A stretch of 64,000 nt of DNA from contig BSBK01007742.1 of assembly GCA_027943335.1 (NCBI GenBank), positions 806,001 through 870,000 of the forward strand, given 5' to 3'. Below the pieces are notes generated by a model. The model ran no database searches. It saw only the letters and a program-made list of their open reading frames with translations, and was not told the origin of the DNA. Numbering within the stretch: position 1 is the first letter of the stretch; each line of letters begins with the position of its first letter. Shown piece after piece: positions 59,109 through 64,000 of this stretch. The position numbers were made by a program, and so were the translations under genes. This DNA comes from Chamaecyparis obtusa. Lineage: Eukaryota; Streptophyta; Pinopsida; Cupressales; Cupressaceae.

Positions 59109-60592
59109 TGTTAGAATAACTAAGAGGGGGGTGAATCAGTTATCCAGTGTCCCAATTTAAAATGTATAATCCAAAACAATTCTACTACTTCTGCTAGTCG
59201 GTAAACATAAAATACTTTCACAGTTTGTGTATTTACTGATTTTTAGTCCAAACTTTATAATAATTACTGATTAAATCTAACATGTAATATGCAAAGTATG
59301 ATAACAAACAAATATCGCAATCAAAACATAACACAAGAGATTTAACGTGGAAACCCTATGAAGGGAAAAGCCACCTGGGATCAACAACCTAAAATTATTC
59401 ACTCTTCTGAAGTGAGGTCAGTGAAGACCCAACCCTATTAAAGGTTATAAACACACTATTAGGTGTGACCTTGTTAGAGGATTTTAGACCAGAAGTTATC
59501 ATCCAACTAGCAGTCACTCTGGGGTTGATAGGATAACAATGTTCACTCTATGAATGAAACATCAAAAGACTTTCATAGTCCACTCGGTTAAGAGATTTGA
59601 TTATGTACAATGGTTAAATATGTAACAATAGATGACCTGCCTTAAAACAACTTTAGTTTGCAGTTTACAGATCAATGTTCAACTCATTCAAATATTTTTT
59701 ATCAATATAAAACTTTAGATTCAATACTATATCAACTTACTATCCATCGGTAATTATTCTATGTAGCTCAATAACTACTCTGTAGCTCATTTCTTATTAA
59801 CCCATATGATCAGAATGCATGAAAACTTCTCCATGCAATAATTCTACAGTATCTTCTTCTTCCAGCGTATTTCAATAATGAAATCAATGTCTCTTCTATA
59901 GATGAGTAAATTATTTTCTTTTCCTCCATTAGAATTTGCCTCTTAATCATATTCATAGATTTTTCCACTTTAAGCTTCCTCGATTGATGTGTCTGTAACA
60001 CATTTCAATCTGCTCCATTAGATCCTTTTGATTTATGTTAGTCATCGATCTTCATAACAAACATTATTTGTTACCTCGATTTCATACACTTTACAGCTCA
60101 TCACTTTATCGGCTAAACTAATCATTTAATTCCTTTCTATTTTTTCTCAGTTAACAAAGAAATGCGTTAGTGAACACAAGTTCAGTTAACACTACACTCG
60201 GTATACAATACACTTCGTCGGTGTATATTGAAATGCTTTATTTATCGACAACACTACTTTGTGTCTTTCAGCTCTATACTTCATCATAGATGAATGCAAC
60301 ATAATAAAGTCAATTTCATTAAGTCATAGACTCATCAACAAGTTACTCAGTGTGTTCCTTATCCTCATCTGTCATATACATCTTCCTCATGTAGATATTT
60401 ATGTTCTTCATCTCTTTCACCTTCCTTCAAATGTGTCGGTGTAGTAACTTATAAGATAATTATTATCAAGCTAGTTGACATCAATGACAACATAATACTA
60501 ATTTAATCATCTTTCATATCTAATCATCAACTCCTTAGTAATCTTAAATTACAAATTCTTCATTCAGGTTCTAAATCAGTTGTAGTTCATCA
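59109..60592 (-). repeat. Element F 3' LTR
   Basis: 1,484 bp on the minus strand: TGATGAACTACAACTGATTT...TTAGTTATTCTAACA. Related to the G LTRs over most of its length. It carries the same GGGTTTCC, TAACAGGG-like and CACCCCCCTCTTAG boxes. Confidence 0.88.
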
Positions 60593-60893
60593 ATCTCTCC
60601 CTTTCACATTGATGGCAACTCAAGTAATATGAAATGTACCATACACATACCAAACATGTATTCTAAAACTTTGTGATCAAATGCTATGTAGTGTAAGCTC
60701 TCCCTAGCTTAATATGTTTAATCACTATGTTACTAAAACAACATTATAAAATACAGCTTTGTCATTCTGTAGATATAACCTTTTCAGTTCTCAAGTTCCT
60801 TTCAGATTATCTCTCCCTTAGATAGTTCTCATCGATGCATATCTCCTTTTTCCTTTTTATATTATTTATCTCTCCCTTTGACAACAATGCCAA
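60593..60893 (-). promoter_or_regulatory. Element F polypurine boxes
   Basis: On the minus strand, distal GGCATTGTTGTCAAAGGGAG at about 60886-60867, a middle TAAGGGAGAGA near 60813, and proximal GAAAGGGAGAGAT ending at 60593 beside the LTR. Confidence 0.75.
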
Positions 60894-61100
60894 AGAAACA
60901 AGTAAATAATCAGCTCTGTATTAGCTAAGTAACTCTCTGTTGTCCATTACTTCCTCTGTATCCTAGTATACTGATATCCCAATCTATTTTAGTTCTTCAA
61001 ACTTAATCACAACCTTGAACAAAATCCAAAGTGTGAACTATGCTACATCAACATGAATGATCTTCTGATAAGAGTAGGCTGATGTAACATCCAAATCACA

Positions 61101-62640
61101 TTAGTGACCAATAGATAGGGGACAGACCCCAAGTCTAGTCCTCTAATATTCAAATGTGTCCTTCAGTAGAGGCTTTGTAAAAATGTCTGCAAGTTGTTCT
61201 TTAGATGTAACAAATTCTAACTTTACTTGCTTCTCTTGCACTTGTTCTCTTAAGTAGTGATACTTAATTGATATATGCTTTGTCTTAGAGTGCATCACAA
61301 GATTATTTGAAATATTAATAGCACTTGTGTTGTCACAGTATATGATCACTGGGTTAGTGATTACCTCATTCATTCCTTCCAACACTTGCTTGATATATGC
61401 AATGTTTGAGCAATTAGTAGCAGTAAAAACATACTTTGCTTCAACTGTAGACTAAGAAATACAAGCCCGCTTTTTCCTTGTCTAGGTTACAAGTCTTTCA
61501 CCAAAGAAAAATGCTCCTTGAGTGGTACTTTTTATGTCATCCACATTTCTAGCTCAATCAGCATTGATATAAACCTTCAGCTCAAACTTACCTTCCTTAG
61601 GATACCATAATCCATAATCCTCTATCTTTTTTAGATATCATAAGATCATTTTAGTAGTAATCATGTGTGATTCTCTAGTATTAGCAGAATATCTAGCAAC
61701 AATTCCCACAACATGTGCTATATCTGGTCTACTGTGAACTACATACATGAGCTTACCAATCATGGATCGGTAAAGTGTCTGATTTACCTCTGTAGTTTCA
61801 TCTTCCTTTGTCAATTTACTTCTAGTAGCCATTGGTGTTCCCATAGGTTTAGCATCTTCCATGCCAAATATCTTCAAGACTTCCTTTATGTACTTGGACT
61901 GTGTGATGAATATCCCATCACTCTGCTATATCACTTATAATCTAAGAAATAATTTAATCTCTCTGAACATAGAAATTTCAAACTCATTCCTCATGTCATC
62001 AACAAAAGATTTACATACATGATCTTGACCTCCAAAAATGATATCATCAACAAAAATTTCAGCAATAATAATAGTGTCATCAGGATCACCTTTCATGTAC
62101 AAATTGTAATTCTCACTAGTACTTACAAATCCAATACTTAAGAAGTAAGTATGTAGTCTCTCATACCATGCTCTCGGTGCTTGCTTCAAATCATATAAAG
62201 CTTTGTGTAATCTACATACCATGTTTCTATTGTCTGGATCAACAAATCCTTCAGGTTGTTCTATGTAGACATCTTCTTCAAGTATACCATTCAAAAATGT
62301 TGATTTCACATCCATTTGATAAACCTTAAATTTCTTGTGTGCAACATATGCAAGTAGCATTCTAACTCCTTCCAATCTAGCAATAGGTGCAAATGTTTCA
62401 CCATAATCAATGCCTTCTTCCTGTGCATATCTCTTGCATACCAATCTCGCTTTATTTGTTGTCACTTCACCATTTTCATTCATTTTATTCTGAATATCCA
62501 TTTAGTACCAATAACATTCTTATCTTTAGGTCAGGGTACTAAGGAACAAATTTATTTTTTCTCTATTTTTTCTATTTCCTCCTTCATTGCATAAACCCAT
62601 TCTTCATTTTCTAATGCAACTTTCACATTCTTTGGTTCAA
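61101..62640 (-). pseudogene. Element F reverse transcriptase and RNase H (broken)
   Basis: The RT is open at 62501-61935 ([37 protein letters not shown] with both catalytic Asp). Then MKIFGMEDAKPMGTPM and SMIGKLMYVVHSRPD (61877-61638), and RNase H with CDNTSAINISNN to ADIFTKPL (61385-61143), ending at TAA 61101. Frame breaks are near 62500, 61630 and 61470. Better preserved than G in the RT. Confidence 0.9.
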
Positions 62641-64000
62641 ATTCACAAACTAGACATGTACCTTGTCTTGTTTTGCTTCTTGTCTGCATTCCAGCTTGTT
62701 TGTTTCCAATAATTTGTGTCTCAGGATGATGTCTTCTGACAAAACTAGCTAGTACTTAGTTTCTTCATTCTTGCTCATCCTATTGAGGTTAATTTACTTG
62801 CTTGGTAGCACCATCTTGTTCGTCGGTTTCCCTTTCCTATTCCTCGGGGTTATTTTCTTGTTGACCGGTTATCATAGGTTACAACTTTGGTAGATAGTCA
62901 GGAAGTTCAATGTAAGTGAATCTACCATATTCTTCTAGTTCCTTTCTTTCTTCTATGTTTATGTCATGATACTCATCAACATGAATATTAGTACTTTCAA
63001 TCATCTTATTTGTAACCTTATTCAGACATTTGTATGCTTTACTCTTAGTAGAATATCCTAAGAATATTCCTTCATCGCCTTTAGAATCAAATTTCCCATT
63101 TCTCTCATCTTTCAGAATAAAACATTTTCTTCCAAAAATTCAAAAATAACTTACAGTAGGTTTGTGTCCAGACCATAGCTCATAAGGTGTCTATTTGGTG
63201 TCCTTCTTTAGTTTTACTCGATTAAGCACATATATAGCTATGCTTATAGCTTCCCTCCAATAAGTCTGAGCAACATTATTTTTTAGCATTAGTGTTCTAG
63301 CATAGTCAATGATTGACCTATTCCTTCTTTCAACAATCCCATTCTGCTGAAGTGTTCTTAGTGTAGAGACCTCTCTCTTAATACTATTCTCATTACAGAA
63401 ATTAGTAAATTCATTAGAGATAAATTCACCTCCTCTATCAGATCTTAAGCATTTGATTTCTTTTCCAGACTCTTTTTCTACCTTTTCCTTATACCATTTA
63501 AACATCTTAAAAGCTTCACATTTCTCTTTCAAGAACATAATAGTAATCAGTCTAGTATAGTCATCAACAAAAGGAATAAAGTATCTATCGCCATAATAGC
63601 TTTGAGTTCTCATAGGACCACATAGGTCAGTATGAACCAGCTCAAGTATCTTCTTTGTTGAGTAGTCTTTGCTTTTAAAATTGGACTTAGTCATCTTACC
63701 TTTCTGACATTCATGGCACATAGCATGATCCAGTTTTGACAAGTTAGGCAATCCTCTAACTCTTTTCCTTTTACTAATCTTGACCATGTTATCAAAATTC
63801 ACATGACATAACCTCTTATGCCACAACCATGCATCTTCATATTTCATTAATAAACAAGAAGATTGATCAATATCAAGATAAAATAGATTACCTCTGGATT
63901 GTGTACTAGTTCCAACAAGTCTTCATCATCATAGATTCTTACCTTTCTGCTCTCAAAAGCAAGTCGGTGACCTAAGTTGTTTAGCTGTGCCACACTTAAC
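62641..64000 (-). pseudogene. Element F integrase and GAG-pre-integrase region (partial)
   Basis: 63847-63191 is open: WHKRLCHVNFDNM, CHECQKGK, HTDLCGPM, FVDDYTR, LRSDRGGEF and QQNGIVERRNRSI, so the HHCC and D-D-E elements are all readable. Upstream to 64000 is the pre-integrase part (LNNLGHRLAFESRKVRIYDD), with a small disruption near 63850-63900. Downstream to 62641 is the decayed integrase C-terminus and linker. Cut by the window edge. Confidence 0.9.

Larger units (their letters stand above)
59109..64000 (-). mobile_element. Element F: Copia retrotransposon, 3' part (cut by window end)
   Basis: 3' LTR 59109-60592, untranslated region, RNase H, RT and integrase on the minus strand. It is closely related to G at every domain and in the LTR, but clearly a separate insertion. 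The 5' half lies outside. Inserted into the D 5' LTR. Confidence 0.9.

Overview
The window is nuclear DNA of a plant with a large, repeat-rich genome. I find no host gene, tRNA, rRNA or organellar sequence. Everything readable belongs to LTR retrotransposons. Initiator-Met-type primer sites (TGGTATCAGAGC), Copia and Gypsy lineages typical of seed plants, and elements inserted inside elements all point to a seed plant; a gymnosperm is a guess, not something the sequence proves.

The 64 kb form one nested stack, which I resolved from target-site duplications (TSDs) and from reading frames that resume across insertions. The oldest layer is D (minus strand), a non-autonomous element whose remains lie at 9941-10047, 47247-48882 and 56080-59108. 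Inserted into D are A (Copia, plus, only its 3' end, 1-9940), T (TAT/Ogre-like Gypsy, minus, 10048-47246), C (non-autonomous, plus, 48883-56074), S (solo LTR, plus, 57670-58706) and F (Copia, minus, 59109 to beyond the window). Inserted into A is K (chromovirus Gypsy, plus, 1136-9452). Inserted into T are B (non-autonomous, plus, 11202-18525) and G (Copia, plus, 26065-41879). Inserted into G is H (non-autonomous Gypsy-type with only a Gag-like ORF, plus, 30431-38452). The deepest chain is D > T > G > H.

Four elements (A, G, F and K) carry normal autonomous coding: Gag, protease, integrase, RT and RNase H in Copia order for G and F, and RT-RNase H-integrase plus chromodomain for K. T is about 14 kb once its insertions are removed, and shows the TAT hallmark of a second RNase H. 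All of these are broken by stops and frameshifts. TAG is the commonest stop, as expected if methylated CAG/CTG sites have decayed.

The most interesting content is the group B, C and D. Each has Copia-style LTR ends, the same primer site and (B and C) the same polypurine boxes as the autonomous Copia elements. None has protease, integrase, RT or RNase H. In their place each encodes (1) a coiled-coil protein with four or five CCHC zinc knuckles and no recognisable capsid domain, and (2) a second ORF of about 1,050 codons that I do not recognise. The second ORF shares motifs such as YKD(D/T)ICFMV among the three elements. B is the best preserved: its zinc-knuckle ORF is intact, ORF2 has four stops and no frameshift, and its two LTRs differ in length by exactly five units of a 19-bp repeat. 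This looks like a stable non-autonomous lineage that keeps its own structural genes and depends on Copia enzymes.
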